DNA of 64,000 nucleotides, taken from Streptomyces sp. Tue 6430 (GTDB lineage Bacteria; Actinomycetota; Actinomycetes; Streptomycetales; Streptomycetaceae). The translations under genes were made by a program, and so were the position numbers. The notes under the pieces were generated by a model, which searched no databases, was not told the DNA's origin, and worked only from the letters and a program-made list of their open reading frames with translations. Below, one piece after another: positions 1-9,252 of the stretch. The first letter of the stretch is position 1, and each line of letters begins with the position of its first letter. Where the stretch lies: positions 3,224,001-3,288,000 of the forward strand of contig JAKGSH010000010.1 in assembly GCA_021568835.1 (NCBI GenBank), in the 5' to 3' direction.

Positions 1-702
1 GCCCAGCCGCGTCCCCGGCTCCCGCCAGGACTCGGCGATCTGCCGCCGCACGTAGGCGGTGCCCCGGTGCGGGAACGGCTGGGGCTCGTGGCCTTCGGGG
101 TGGTCCTTCAGGAACAGCAGGAGCAGGACGAGGACGACGACTCCGGCGAGCGCGCTGCCCGCGAACGCGGCCGTCCATCCGATGCCGTGCAGCAGCCGGG
201 CCAGGAGCAGGGTGGAGACGAGGTTGCCCGCCATGCCGGCCAGGCCCGCGAGCTGCGCGACGAGGGGGCCGCGCCGGGCCGGGAACCAGCGGGTGCCGAG
301 CCGCAGCACGCTGATGAACGTCATCGCGTCGCCGCAGCCGAGCAGCGCGCGCGAGGCGAGGGCGGTGCCGTAGGTGGGGGAGAAGGCGAAGCCGAGCTGT
401 CCGGCGGTGAACAGGACGACTCCGATGGCCAGCATCTTCTTGGTGCCGAGCCGGTCGACCAGCAGTCCGACGGGTATCTGCATGCCGGCGTACACCAGCA
501 GCTGGAGGATCGAGAAGGTCGACAGGGCCGAGGCGTTCACGTCGAAGCGGTCGGCGGCGTCGAGGCCGGCCACCCCAGGGACGTGCGGAAGATGACGGCG
601 ACGAAGTAGACGGAGACGCCGATCCCCAGACGGCTGCCGCGCGCCGTCCGCCTGGGGGTGCCCCCTCGGGGGAGGGTCACCCGGCAGGGTGATGTTGCTC
701 AT
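1..702 (-). CDS. MFS transporter, N-terminal part (runs off window edge)
   Basis: Integral membrane transporter of the major facilitator superfamily; the substrate cannot be told. The translated minus strand shows the first helices, a loop with the MFS motif-A-like segment GLLVDRLGTKKML, and further hydrophobic segments up to the window edge, where the C-terminal half is lost. The ATG at 702 overlaps the stop of the upstream GntR gene (ATGA), which argues for translational coupling and for this start. From that ATG the frame is wrong until about position 650. Adding one C and one G to the C and G runs near 660-672 restores a continuous N-terminus (MSNITLPGDPPEGGTPRR...). A GTG at 680 is the alternative start in the uncorrected sequence. 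The GntR gene just upstream probably regulates it. Confidence 0.8.
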   Translation of the reverse strand, partial: MSNITLPGDPPPRGHPQADGARQPSGDRRLRLLRRRHLPHVPGVAGLDAADRFDVNASALSTFSILQLLVYAGMQIPVGLLVDRLGTKKMLAIGVVLFTAGQLGFAFSPTYGTALASRALLGCGDAMTFISVLRLGTRWFPARRGPLVAQLAGLAGMAGNLVSTLLLARLLHGIGWTAAFAGSALAGVVVLVLLLLFLKDHPEGHEPQPFPHRGTAYVRRQIAESWREPGTRLG

Positions 703-1360
703 CGGACCTCACCCCGCGCCAGGTGCGAGAACCAGTCGACGTGCCGGTGGACGATCCCCACGGCCGCCTCCGCGTCGCCGGAGCGCAGGGCCCGGAGTAT
801 CTCCTCGTGCTCGGCGAGGGTCTTGGCGATCCGGTCGGGGTGGGAGTGCATCACGGCGACGCCCATCCGCAACTGGCGGTCGCGCAGTTGGTCGTAGAGC
901 CGGGACAGGATCTCGTTGTCGCCGCTGCGGACGATCTCGGCGTGGAAACAGCGGTCGGTGACGGCGGCCCCGGCGAGGTCGCCGGCGGCGGCCTGCGCCT
1001 TCTGCCGCGCCAGGAGTTCCTCGAGCCGCCGGATCAGTCCGGCGGGGCGGGGACGGCCTTGCGCGCCGCGTGCTCCTCGACCAGCAGCCGGGTCTCCACG
1101 ACGTCCTTGATCTCCTGGGCGGAGACCGGCAGGACCAGGGCGCCCTTCTTCGGGTAGAGCTTGATCAGCCCCTCGGCCTCCAGGCGCAGCAGTGCCTCGC
1201 GCACCGGTGTCCGCGACACCCCGACGGCCTCGGCCAGCTCGCCCTCGGTGAGGAGGGCGCCGCCCTCGTAACGGCGGTCCAGGACACCCTGTTTGACGTG
1301 CGCGTAGACGCGTTCGGCGGCGGGGGGCTGCTTGACGGGCGCGGGCGCGGCGGAAGGCAT
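699..1360 (-). CDS. GntR-family (FCD) transcriptional regulator
   Basis: DNA-binding regulator of the FadR/FCD branch of GntR proteins, about 220 aa after correction. The N-terminal winged helix shows LLTEGELAEAVGVSRTPVRE, and the C-terminal all-helical FCD domain carries the expected acid and histidine residues (HAEIVRSGDNE, EHEEIL, HVDWF). The frame breaks near 1045: the first part ends as ...KAVPAPPD-stop and the second resumes at GLIRRLEELL. One extra C in the CCCC run on the coding strand joins them and makes 221 whole codons. Start ATG at 1360. It overlaps the MFS transporter by ATGA, so it likely controls that transporter in response to a small acid ligand. Confidence 0.85.
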
Positions 1361-1588
1361 GCGGACAGCATAGATACAACAGGGGTGCAAGGGGAGCCGG
1401 TTCCAGTATGCGGAACGGCCGTCCGTCCGGCGTCCGCGCGGCCCGGGGCGGAGGGCGGGTCGGGAATTCCTCGCAGTGGACGCACAACCATCTGTGCTAC
1501 TTACGTGTCACACACATGCGGCCCCTTCTGCTTTCCCCTCCAACTCGGCCGCACCGCAGGGGCATTCGACGTAATCGGGGTATTTCAG

Positions 1589-2491
1589 TTGATAACCGCC
1601 ATCAAGGGGTTCCGTGGCCGCAGAGCCGCAGCCGTCGCCGTCACGGCCGGCGCGGTGCTCGCGACCGGCGCCCTCACCGCGGCGCCCGCGCAGGCCGTCA
1701 CGACGCCCACCGTCACCGCCAAGGGCGCGTACCTGATGAACAGCGCGACCGGCGCGACGCTCTACAGCAAGTCCGCCGACTACAAGAGGCTCACCGCCTC
1801 CACCACGAAGGTCATGACCGCGAAGGTCGTGCTCTCGCAGTCGAACCTGAACCTCGACACCAGGGTCACGGTCAGGAAGGAGGTCAGCGACTACATGGTC
1901 CGCGAGGGCTACCCCTCGACGGCCAGGCTGATCGTCGGTGACAGGGTCACCGTCCGCCAGCTGCTGTACGGGATGATGCTGCCGTCCGGCTGCGACGCGG
2001 CGATGGTCCTCGCCGACAAGTTCGGCACCGGCACGACCGTCGCGGCCCGCACCAAGAACTTCATCGCCAAGATGAACACCACGGCGAAGAACCTGGGCAT
2101 GACGAACACGCACTTCGACTCGTTCGACGGCCTCACCAACGGCTCCAACTACTCGACGCCGCGCGACCTGACGAAGCTCGGCCGCAGCGTGATGAAGAGC
2201 TCCACGTTCAAGGCGGTCGTGAAGACCAAGTCCTACACGGCGAAGACGATCACCAAGACCGGTGCCACCCGCACCATGGCGCCGTGGACCAACACCAACA
2301 CGCTGCTCGGCTGGAACGGCACGCTGGGCATCAAGACCGGCTCCGGCACCCAGGCCAAGTACTGCCTCATCTTCGCCGCCACGCTCAACGGCGAGTCGGT
2401 CGTGGGCACCGTCCTCACGGCTCCCGACGCGGCGAGCCGCACGACCGACGTGAAGAAGCTCATCAACTACGGCTACGCCAGGATCAGCTGA
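1589..2491 (+). CDS. Secreted D-alanyl-D-alanine carboxypeptidase (S11 family)
   Basis: Serine peptidase trimming or cross-linking peptidoglycan stem peptides outside the membrane. With the TTG start at 1589 the protein is 300 aa: a signal peptide (GFRGRRAAAVAVTAGAVL... ending AQA near residue 36), then the penicillin-binding folds. Catalytic motifs are clear: SxxK as STTK at residues 71-74, the second motif as SGC near 133 (as in the Streptomyces K15 enzyme, rather than SGN), and KTGSG near 249. Neighbours face other ways, so it is probably monocistronic; a strong hairpin follows the stop. No ATG or GTG suits the signal peptide, so the TTG is inferred, with a weak purine stretch upstream. 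Confidence 0.9.
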   Translation: MITAIKGFRGRRAAAVAVTAGAVLATGALTAAPAQAVTTPTVTAKGAYLMNSATGATLYSKSADYKRLTASTTKVMTAKVVLSQSNLNLDTRVTVRKEVSDYMVREGYPSTARLIVGDRVTVRQLLYGMMLPSGCDAAMVLADKFGTGTTVAARTKNFIAKMNTTAKNLGMTNTHFDSFDGLTNGSNYSTPRDLTKLGRSVMKSSTFKAVVKTKSYTAKTITKTGATRTMAPWTNTNTLLGWNGTLGIKTGSGTQAKYCLIFAATLNGESVVGTVLTAPDAASRTTDVKKLINYGYARIS

Positions 2492-2510
2492 CGCCGGCAC
2501 ATCTGTGCGA

Positions 2511-2541
2511 CGGGCCCGCCGTGATCCACACGGCGGGCCCG
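2511..2541 (+). terminator. Rho-independent-like terminator of the carboxypeptidase gene
   Basis: Perfect 13-bp stem (2511-2523 with 2529-2541) and a 5-nt loop, 20 bp after the stop. There is no strong T run, as usual in Streptomyces. The symmetric hairpin may also serve the convergent gene ending at 2578. Confidence 0.75.
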
Positions 2542-2577
2542 TTCCGTCGCGGCCGCCCCGGCGGCTGCCTGGTCCGG

Positions 2578-3401
2578 CTACCTGGTCACCGCGAAGTTCC
2601 GCAGGATCGCCGCCGTCAGTTCCGGTTCGCCCTCGGCCTTCACCCGGTCCGCCACCGCCGCCGGGGTGACCCGGCCGCAGGCCAGCCGGACGTACGTCTC
2701 CCAGTCGAGGGAGAAGGAGGCGGCCGGGCCGAGCGCGGGGGCCGTCTCCAGGGTGCCGCGGCCCTGGATGTCGACGCGGATCGTGCGCAGGAACTCGATC
2801 GGCCCGTGGACGTCGAAGACGATCGCGGAGCTGCGCGGCGCGTCGGCCTTCTCGGCGACGACGGCCGGCAGCGCGTCGAGCAGCACGTCCCGGGCGATGT
2901 GCGCGCCGGGGGAGTCGAGGTTGCCGGGGTGGCCGAGGGCGGCCCGCAGGTCCTGCTCGTGCACCCATACGGCGAACGCGTGGTTGCGCATCGAGTCCTC
3001 GAGGGTCAGCTCGGTGCCGAGGGGCCGCGGACCATGGTGTCCGGCTGACGCGTCTCGTTCCGCAGCTGGCGGTTGCGGCGGATGATCATGAGTTCCAGCT
3101 CGGAGGTCATCTCCGGCGCCGTGTGGTGGCGGCGGACGTCGACCTGCATCTCCATGTAGCGCTGGAAGTCGTTCGTGACGTGGAACAGGTCGCGCGGGAG
3201 CGTGTGGATGGGGCGCGGGTCGCCGTACATCTCGCTGTCCAGGCCGATGACGTGCGACACGAGGTCGCGGACCGACCAGCCGGGGCACGGCGTCCGCCTG
3301 TTCCACTCACCCTCGACAAGCGGCTGCACCAGCTCGGATATCGCTTCGATGGAGTGGGTCCAGGCGTCGGCGTAGGGCTGGAGGGTGGGATGCAGACTCA
3401 C
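2578..3401 (-). CDS. TIGR03083-type (mycothiol-dependent maleylpyruvate isomerase-like) protein
   Basis: Member of the DinB/MDMPI-like metalloprotein family common in actinobacteria, whose members use mycothiol or have unknown substrates. The N-terminal four-helix part has the family landmarks WNRRTPCPGWSVRDLVSHV (metal-ligand histidine). The C-terminal part has FAVWVHEQDLRAALG and a sterol-carrier-like tail. The two halves lie in different frames that meet near 3020. One extra C in the coding-strand CCCC run joins them into 275 whole codons (274 aa). It is convergent with the carboxypeptidase gene and divergent from the amidohydrolase at 3580. The enzymatic role in this strain cannot be told. 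Confidence 0.8.
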
Positions 3402-3579
3402 GGAACGGGACCCCTCGGCGGTCGGTACACGGGCGGGTTGTGGCAGCGTTGCCAGCGGGAGGCGGCTCTCGGCGGTGTCTCGAAACGCTAAGTTACGCTG
3501 CTGTGAGGCACCCCGGCAGTGCTTTCGTGTGACGATCGTAGGCCCGTATGGACGGCTCGAATGCCAGGACGGTGGTAGT

Positions 3580-4401
3580 GTGCGCGCCTCTCTGATCCAG
3601 ATTGCCGTGAATGAGGGTGAATCGGCCGAATCGCGGCGGAGCCGGGTCGCGGCCCTGGTGCGGGATCAGGCCGGTGTCGCCGACCTGGTGGTCCTGCCCG
3701 AGCTGTGGACGACCGGCGCCTTCGCCTACGAGGAGTTCGCCGCCGGGGCCGAGCCGCTGGACGGGCCCACGTACGGGGCGATGGCCGAGGCGGCGCGCGA
3801 CGCGGGCGTGTGGCTGCACGCGGGCTCGATCCCCGAGCGGGCCCCCTCCGACGGCGGCTTCGCCGCGGGGCAGGGCACCCTCTACAACACCTCGCTCGTC
3901 TTCTCCCCCGCCGGTGAGCAGGCCGCCTCCTACCGCAAGATCCACCGCTTCGGTTTCGACAAGGGCGAGGCCGTGCTGATGGGCGCGGGTCAGGACCTGG
4001 TGACGGTGCGCCTGCCCGGGACGACTCTGGGCCTGGCCACCTGCTACGACCTCCGTTTCCCCGAACTCTTCCGCGGTCTCGTCGACGCCGGCGCCGAGAC
4101 CCTGGTCGTCCCCGCGGGCTGGCCGGAGCGCCGCAGGGCGCACTGGACGCTGCTGGCTCAGGCGCGGGCGGTGGAGAACCAGGCGTTCGTGCTCGCGTGT
4201 GGAACGGCCGGGACGCACGCCGGAGTTCCGCAGGCCGGTCACTCGATCGTGGTCGATCCGTGGGGCGAGGTGCTGGCCGAGGCCGGGCCCGGCGAGGAGA
4301 TCCTCACCGTGGAGTTCGACCCGGCGAAGGTCGCGGCGACCAGGGAGCAGTTCCCGGCCCTGAAGGACCGGGTCCTGGGACTCCGGCCACCGCGCGGCTG
4401 A
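3580..4401 (+). CDS. Carbon-nitrogen hydrolase (nitrilase superfamily, omega-amidase-like)
   Basis: Cytosolic amidohydrolase of 273 aa. The nitrilase catalytic triad is visible: Glu41 in VLPELW, Lys120 in YRKIHRFG, and Cys155 in TCYDLRFPELF. The last motif resembles Nit2/YafV-type omega-amidases that hydrolyse alpha-keto-omega-amides; the exact substrate is inferred only from this. The GTG start at 3580 (VRASLIQIAVNEG) gives the conserved N-terminus; upstream in-frame codons are not family-like. Divergent from the TIGR03083 gene, with about 180 bp of shared promoter region. Confidence 0.88.
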   Translation: MRASLIQIAVNEGESAESRRSRVAALVRDQAGVADLVVLPELWTTGAFAYEEFAAGAEPLDGPTYGAMAEAARDAGVWLHAGSIPERAPSDGGFAAGQGTLYNTSLVFSPAGEQAASYRKIHRFGFDKGEAVLMGAGQDLVTVRLPGTTLGLATCYDLRFPELFRGLVDAGAETLVVPAGWPERRRAHWTLLAQARAVENQAFVLACGTAGTHAGVPQAGHSIVVDPWGEVLAEAGPGEEILTVEFDPAKVAATREQFPALKDRVLGLRPPRG

Positions 4402-4478
4402 TACGTCCGGGCCGCTCCCGCGTGCGGGCCGCCCCCGCTCCTGCTCCCGCACTTCTGTCGCTCCCGGCCGTTGACGCG

Positions 4479-4531
4479 CCGCTGCCGCTGCCGCTGCCGC
4501 TGCCGCTGCCGCTGCCGCTGCCGCTGCCGCT
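4479..4531. repeat. (CCGCTG)n hexanucleotide repeat
   Basis: Eight full CCGCTG units plus a partial one, in the 147-bp gap between two convergent genes. It lies just beyond the stop codon of the LURP-one gene and encodes nothing obvious. Confidence 0.9.
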
Positions 4532-4548
4532 CTCGCTCCGCGCCGCTC

Positions 4549-5043
4549 TCAGTCCTCGCGTTCCTTCTCCGCCAGGTGGATCACGCACACCGCGACCGCG
4601 ATCAGCAGCGCCGGGTCGGCGTCGTCCCGGACGACGTCGACGCCGTACGTCTCGCGCACGTGGAGCCGGCGCCGGGAGACGACGGCGAGCAGTTCGCCGT
4701 CGTACTCGACGGCGAACTCGCGGTCGAGGATCTTGCCGCTGACGTCCAGCACGGTGCGGCCGTCCGCGAGGGAGACGCGGTAGTGGTTGCGCAGCAGGGA
4801 CAGCCGTTTGCGGCGGATGGTGGCCAGGGGCTCGCCGTCCCGCTCGATCACCATCGTGTCGCGCAGCGCGAACATCTTCTGGCGGATGTCGATCAGGACC
4901 CGCCCCTGGGTGTCCTTGAGCTCGAAGGTGTCCCGCAGCCGGATCGCCTTGCCGTCGACGAGAAAGACCTTGTTGCCCCGGTCGTCCTCGATCCAGTAGT
5001 CGTCGCCGAAGCCGAGGATGCGGTCGCGCACGAGGAATCTCAT
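4549..5043 (-). CDS. LURP-one-related (tubby-like) protein
   Basis: Small 164-aa protein of the LURP-one/DUF567 family, with the tubby/scramblase-like beta-barrel fold. Recognisable parts are the opening MRFLVRDRILGFGDDYWIEDDRGNKVFLVDGKA and the later DTMVIERDGEPLATIRRK and EFAVEYDGELLAVVSRR repeats of the barrel. Family members may bind phosphoinositides or other membrane components, but the bacterial role is unknown. Start ATG at 5043; it ends close to the hexanucleotide repeat. Convergent with the nitrilase-family gene, and probably monocistronic. Confidence 0.82.
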   Translation of the reverse strand: MRFLVRDRILGFGDDYWIEDDRGNKVFLVDGKAIRLRDTFELKDTQGRVLIDIRQKMFALRDTMVIERDGEPLATIRRKRLSLLRNHYRVSLADGRTVLDVSGKILDREFAVEYDGELLAVVSRRRLHVRETYGVDVVRDDADPALLIAVAVCVIHLAEKERED

Positions 5044-5433
5044 GGCTTCACGACTTCCCCGCGGGGCCGCGCGGAACGCCCTCACTAGCCCGACGGGCCG
5101 AGTGCGGCAGCCGGGGCACCCGTGATCCACCGCGTTCGCCGGTACCGCCGTCCGGGCGCCACGGCAGACGCCCCGCTGCCGGCAGCGGGGCGGACGGGGC
5201 GGAGCGACGCTCTCTCCGGTCAGCTCTTGTCGAAGACCGGGCGCGCGGTGCGCGAAGGGGTCCCGCACGTCTTCGCGGCGGCCGCGTCCCGCGACGACGG
5301 CCCGTCGGCCGAACGTCCCGCCTGCCGTGTCCACCAGCAGGACCGGGACCTTCCGGCGACGCTCGCCGAGGGCGGCGCCGACCGGCTTCCGTCGGTGCTC
5401 GCGGTCACGGACGCCCGTTCCCGTGGGGAGCGG
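5044..5433. other. Gap without a confident gene
   Basis: About 390 bp between two minus-strand genes. A minus-strand frame at roughly 5190-5410 has high third-position GC and reads ...KVPVLLVDTAGGTFGRR..., but it has no convincing start or recognised family. It may be a decayed gene. No RNA gene or clear hairpin seen. Confidence 0.4.
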
Positions 5434-5685
5434 TCACACGCCGTACCCGTCGCCGTATCCGTCGCGGTGGTGGTGTCGTTCCGTCTCGACCACGGTCGTC
5501 GAGGCCGGGGGGACCATCACGCGGCGACGCCGGGCGATGCTGCTGAAGGTCGTCACGCCGATCAGGCCGACGATCATCAGGATGACGCCCACCAGGTCGA
5601 CGTTGACGCCCTGCATGTCCCAGTCGGTCGCGAATGTGAGAATGGCTCCCACGGCGATGAGGATGATGCACCCGCCGAGGCCCAT
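5434..5685 (-). CDS. DUF6458-like small two-helix membrane protein
   Basis: 83-aa membrane protein. Two hydrophobic segments (GLGGCIILIAVGAILTFA and VDLVGVILMIVGLIGVTTF) flank a short WDMQGVN loop. The C-terminal tail is basic, then His/Gly/Tyr-rich (RHHHRDGYGDGYGV). The first helix, loop and second helix match the actinobacterial DUF6458 pattern; function unknown. Start ATG at 5685 is preceded by GGGAGG at good spacing. Single gene. Confidence 0.75.
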   Translation of the reverse strand: MGLGGCIILIAVGAILTFATDWDMQGVNVDLVGVILMIVGLIGVTTFSSIARRRRVMVPPASTTVVETERHHHRDGYGDGYGV

Positions 5686-5786
5686 GATGTCGCCTCCCTG
5701 CTCGGTGTACCGGTCGTTCCGGTCACGGCAACCGGGTACCCCGGCGGGCAACTCCCATGCGGGAGCACTTTCTTGCCGGCCTGAGG

Positions 5787-7094
5787 CTAGCCCTCCAGGA
5801 ACGCCACCAGGGCGTTGGCCAGCAGGTACGGGTCGTCCGCTCCGCTCAACTCCCGTGCGCTGTGCATCGACAGGATGGCCACGCCGATGTCGACCGTGCG
5901 GATGCCGTGCCGGGCCGCGGTGATGGGGCCGATGGTGGTACCGCACGGCATGGAGTTGTTGGAGACGAACGACTGGAACGGCACGCCCGCCTTCTCGCAG
6001 GCGGCGGCGAAGACGGCCCGTCCCGAACCGTCCGTGGCGTAGCGGTTGTTGACGTTGACCTTGAGGATCGGCCCGCCGTTGACGCGCGGGTGGTGCGTCG
6101 GGTCGTGCCGCTCCGCGTAGTTGGGGTGGACCGCGTGCCCGGTGTCCGAGGACAGGCAGACGGTGCCCGCGAAGGCCCGCGCCCGGTCCTCGTAGGAGCC
6201 TCCGCGCGCGAACACCGAACGTTCCAGCACCGTGCCCAGCAGCGGCCCGTCCGCACCGGTGTCCGACTGCGAGCCGTTCTCCTCGTGGTCGAAGGCGGCG
6301 AGCACCGGGATGTACGGCAGATTCGCGCCGCTCGTCGCGACGGCCGTCAGGGCCGCCGTACCGGCGTGCACCGACAGCAGGTTGTCCATGCGGGGGCCGG
6401 CCAGCAGTTCCTCGTCGCGGCCGAGGTAGGCGGGCGGTTCGACGGAGTGCACCATCAGGTCCCAGCCGGTGACCTCGCCCGCGGCCAGCCCGGACTCCTC
6501 TTCCAGGAAGGCGATCAGATCGCCGTCGCGCACGTCGCCGCCGAGGCCCCAGACGGGCTGGAGGTGCCGCTGCTTGTCCAGCTTGAGGCCGTCGGTGTTG
6601 ACCGCCCGGTCGAGGTGGATCGCGAGCTGCGGCACCCGCAGCAGCGGCCGGCCGATGTCGACCAGGTGGGTCGAGCCGTCGCGCAGGGTGAGGCGGCCGG
6701 CCAGGCCCAGGTCGCGGTCGAGCCAGGAGTTGAGCAGCGGCCCGCCGTAGATCTCCACGGCGACCTGGCGCCAGCCGTGCGCACCGGTGTCGGGCAGCGG
6801 CTTGACGCGGAGGTTGGGCGAGTCGGTGTGTGCGCCGATGATCCGGAAGGGGGTGTGCGGCGCGGCGCCCTCGGGGACGTACCAGGCCACGATCGCGCCC
6901 CCGCGGAGCACGTACTTCCCGCCGCTCGTCCCTTCCCAGGCGTCCGTCTCGGCGACCTGGCGGAACCCTGCCTTCTCCAGCCGTTCGGCGGCGGTCGCCA
7001 CGGCGTGGTACGGCGTGGGGCTCGCCGTCAGGAAGGACATGAGGTCGTCGGTGTGGCCGCGGTCGAAGCGGGAGGGTTCGCTCATGGGGTTCAC
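5787..7094 (-). CDS. apeB: M18-family metalloaminopeptidase
   Basis: Cytosolic di-zinc aminopeptidase of 435 aa, removing N-terminal (usually acidic or neutral) residues from peptides. M18 signatures are all present: GAHTDSPNLRVKP (metal His/Asp), FDHEENGSQS (catalytic and metal Glu pair), SSDTGHAVHPNY, NNSMPCGTTIGP and the closing SMHSARE. ATG at 7094 gives MNPMSEPSRF; the second ATG at 7085 is equally possible. It lies downstream of the acyl-CoA dehydrogenase on the same strand but is separated by a terminator, so it is probably transcribed alone. Confidence 0.92.
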   Translation of the reverse strand: MNPMSEPSRFDRGHTDDLMSFLTASPTPYHAVATAAERLEKAGFRQVAETDAWEGTSGGKYVLRGGAIVAWYVPEGAAPHTPFRIIGAHTDSPNLRVKPLPDTGAHGWRQVAVEIYGGPLLNSWLDRDLGLAGRLTLRDGSTHLVDIGRPLLRVPQLAIHLDRAVNTDGLKLDKQRHLQPVWGLGGDVRDGDLIAFLEEESGLAAGEVTGWDLMVHSVEPPAYLGRDEELLAGPRMDNLLSVHAGTAALTAVATSGANLPYIPVLAAFDHEENGSQSDTGADGPLLGTVLERSVFARGGSYEDRARAFAGTVCLSSDTGHAVHPNYAERHDPTHHPRVNGGPILKVNVNNRYATDGSGRAVFAAACEKAGVPFQSFVSNNSMPCGTTIGPITAARHGIRTVDIGVAILSMHSARELSGADDPYLLANALVAFLEG

Positions 7095-7107
7095 CTTAAC
7101 GACGTAC

Positions 7108-7142
7108 GAAAGCCCGCTCCCGGTGATGGGGAGCGGGCCTTC
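7108..7142 (-). terminator. Terminator after the acyl-CoA dehydrogenase gene
   Basis: 14-bp stem with one mismatch (7108-7121 with 7129-7142) and a 7-nt loop, 107 bp past the stop of the minus-strand gene ending at 7249. A short T-rich stretch follows on the minus strand. Confidence 0.65.
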
Positions 7143-7248
7143 GTGCGGACGGTGTGGAGTTCGGGCAACCGTGCCGAAGCGGACGGGGCCGGTCCGGGCG
7201 GTGCCGCCGGGGGCGTACCGACGTGTGCCGGTACGCGTGTGCCGGGGG

Positions 7249-9075
7249 CTAGAAGGCGGCCTCGTCCAGCTCCATCAGGTCCAGCTCGACGCCGGTGGCG
7301 ATCTTGCGGGCCAGGGTGACGCCCGGCAGGACGTTGGCCGCGAAGAACTTCGCCGCGGCGATCTTGCCGGTGTAGAAGGCCACGTCCTTGGCGGAGGCCG
7401 TCTCCAGCTTCTCGGCGGCGACCGCGGCGCCCTTGAGCAGCAGGTAGCCGACGACGACGTCACCGGAGGCCATCAGCAGGCGGGTGGTGTTCAGGCCCAC
7501 CTTGTAGATGTTCTTGACGTCCTGCTCGGTGGCCGCGAGGTCGGTCAGCATCAGGCCGACGATGGCCTCCAGCTCGACGGCGGCCTTGGCCAGGTGCTCG
7601 CGGGCGCCCGCCAGCTCCTCGCCGCCCGTGCCGAGCTCCAGGAACTTCTTGATGTCCTCGGCGAGGGAGTTCAGCGCGGCGCCCTGGTTGCGGACGATCT
7701 TCCGGAAGAAGAAGTCCTGGCCCTGGATCGCGGTGGTGCCCTCGTAGAGGGTGTCGATCTTGGCGTCGCGGATGTACTGCTCGATCGGGTACTCCTGGAG
7801 GAACCCGGAGCCGCCGAAGGTCTGGAGCGACTGGGCGAGCTGCTCGTAGCCCTTCTCGGAGCCGTAGCCCTTGACGATCGGCAGGAGCAGGTCGTTGAGC
7901 GCGTGCTCGGTCTTCGTGTCCTCGCCGTTCGCCTCCTTCACGGCGATCGCGTCCTGGACGGAGGCCGTGTAGAGGACGAGGGCGCGCATGCCCTCCGCGT
8001 ACGCCTTCTGCGTGATCAGCGAGCGGCGCACGTCGGGGTGGTGGGTGATGGTGACCTTGGGCGCGGCCTTGTCCATGAAGTTCGCCAGGTCGGGACCCTG
8101 GACGCGCTCCTTGGCGTACTCCAGCGCGTTGAGGTAGCCCGTGGACAGCGTGGAGATGGCCTTCGTGCCGACCATCATGCGGGCGAACTCGATGATGCGG
8201 AACATCTGGCGGATGCCGTCGTGCTTGTCGCCGATCAGCCAGCCCTTGGCGGGGTGCCGGTCGCCGAAGGTCATCTCGCAGGTGTTGGAGGCCTTCAGGC
8301 CCATCTTGTGCTCGACGTTGGTGGCGTAGACGCCGTTGCGCTCGCCCAGCTCGCCGGTCTCGAAGTCGAACAGGTACTTCGGGACCATGAACAGGGACAG
8401 GCCCTTGGTGCCGGGGCCGGCGCCCTCGGGGCGGGCCAGCACGTAGTGGAGGATGTTCTCCGACATGTCGTGCTCGCCGGACGTGATGAAGCGCTTCACG
8501 CCCTCGATGTGCCAGGAGCCGTCCTCCTGCTGCACGGCCTTGGTGCGGCCGGCGCCCACGTCCGAGCCGGCGTCGGGCTCGGTGAGGACCATCGTGGAGC
8601 CCCACTGCTTCTCCGCGGCGAACTTCGCGATGTGCTTCTGCGTCTCGTTGCCCTCGTCGAAGAGGATGCCCGCGAAGGCCGGGCCGGAGGAGTACATCCA
8701 CACGGCCGGGTTGGCGCCGAGGATCAGCTCCGCGTACGCCCAGATCAGCGACGGCGGCGCGGTGGTGCCGCCGATCTCCTCGGGCAGGCCGAGGCGCCAG
8801 TACTCGGAGTCCATGAAGGCCTGGTAGCTCTTCTTGAAGGACGCGGGGACCGGCGCGGTGTTGGTCTCCGGGTCGAAGACCGGCGGGTTGCGGTCGGCGT
8901 CCGCGAAGGACTCGGCCAGCTCGTTCTCCGAGAGGCGGGTCAGCTCCTCGAGGATGCTTTTCGCGGTCTCGGTGTCCATCTCGTCGAAGGGGCCGGTGCC
9001 GTACAGCTTGTCGCGCCCGAGTACTTCGAAGAGGTTGAACTCGATGTCGCGGAGATTCGACTTGTAGTGCCCCAT
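7249..9075 (-). CDS. Acyl-CoA dehydrogenase (FadE5-like, long form)
   Basis: 608-aa flavoenzyme catalysing alpha,beta-dehydrogenation of acyl-CoA in beta-oxidation. It is longer than the ~390-aa classic family and matches the large form with an extra C-terminal helical domain, like mycobacterial FadE5. Visible motifs: TMVLTEPDAGSDVGA (FAD/substrate loop), WHIEGVKRFITSGEHD, SLQTFGGSGFLQEYPIEQYIRDAKIDTLYEGTTAIQ (split by the family), with the glutamate of YEGTT as likely catalytic base. The annotated ATG gives MGHYKSNLRD, typical of the family. Its divergent partner is the SseB-like gene, with about 180 bp between them. Confidence 0.93.
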   Translation of the reverse strand: MGHYKSNLRDIEFNLFEVLGRDKLYGTGPFDEMDTETAKSILEELTRLSENELAESFADADRNPPVFDPETNTAPVPASFKKSYQAFMDSEYWRLGLPEEIGGTTAPPSLIWAYAELILGANPAVWMYSSGPAFAGILFDEGNETQKHIAKFAAEKQWGSTMVLTEPDAGSDVGAGRTKAVQQEDGSWHIEGVKRFITSGEHDMSENILHYVLARPEGAGPGTKGLSLFMVPKYLFDFETGELGERNGVYATNVEHKMGLKASNTCEMTFGDRHPAKGWLIGDKHDGIRQMFRIIEFARMMVGTKAISTLSTGYLNALEYAKERVQGPDLANFMDKAAPKVTITHHPDVRRSLITQKAYAEGMRALVLYTASVQDAIAVKEANGEDTKTEHALNDLLLPIVKGYGSEKGYEQLAQSLQTFGGSGFLQEYPIEQYIRDAKIDTLYEGTTAIQGQDFFFRKIVRNQGAALNSLAEDIKKFLELGTGGEELAGAREHLAKAAVELEAIVGLMLTDLAATEQDVKNIYKVGLNTTRLLMASGDVVVGYLLLKGAAVAAEKLETASAKDVAFYTGKIAAAKFFAANVLPGVTLARKIATGVELDLMELDEAAF

Positions 9076-9252
9076 GGCGACTGCGCTCCGTAGAGAGAGA
9101 TCGGCGAGGCACTTGATCCTCGCGCTAGTTCACGTACTGACAAGTAGCTCCGATGATGCTACCCGTCGGTAATAAGGTGCAACCCCCACTCGGCCAAGTG
9201 TGAGAAGGGTCTACCCACGGACGCCGGGCTCCCCCTCGGTACGCTTGCGCCC

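Noticed and set aside
5220..5408. 62-codon minus-strand ORF (Ser/Arg-rich)
   Set aside because: Odd composition (RSCWWTRQAGRS) and no ribosome site; another frame of the same DNA looks more protein-like but has no start.
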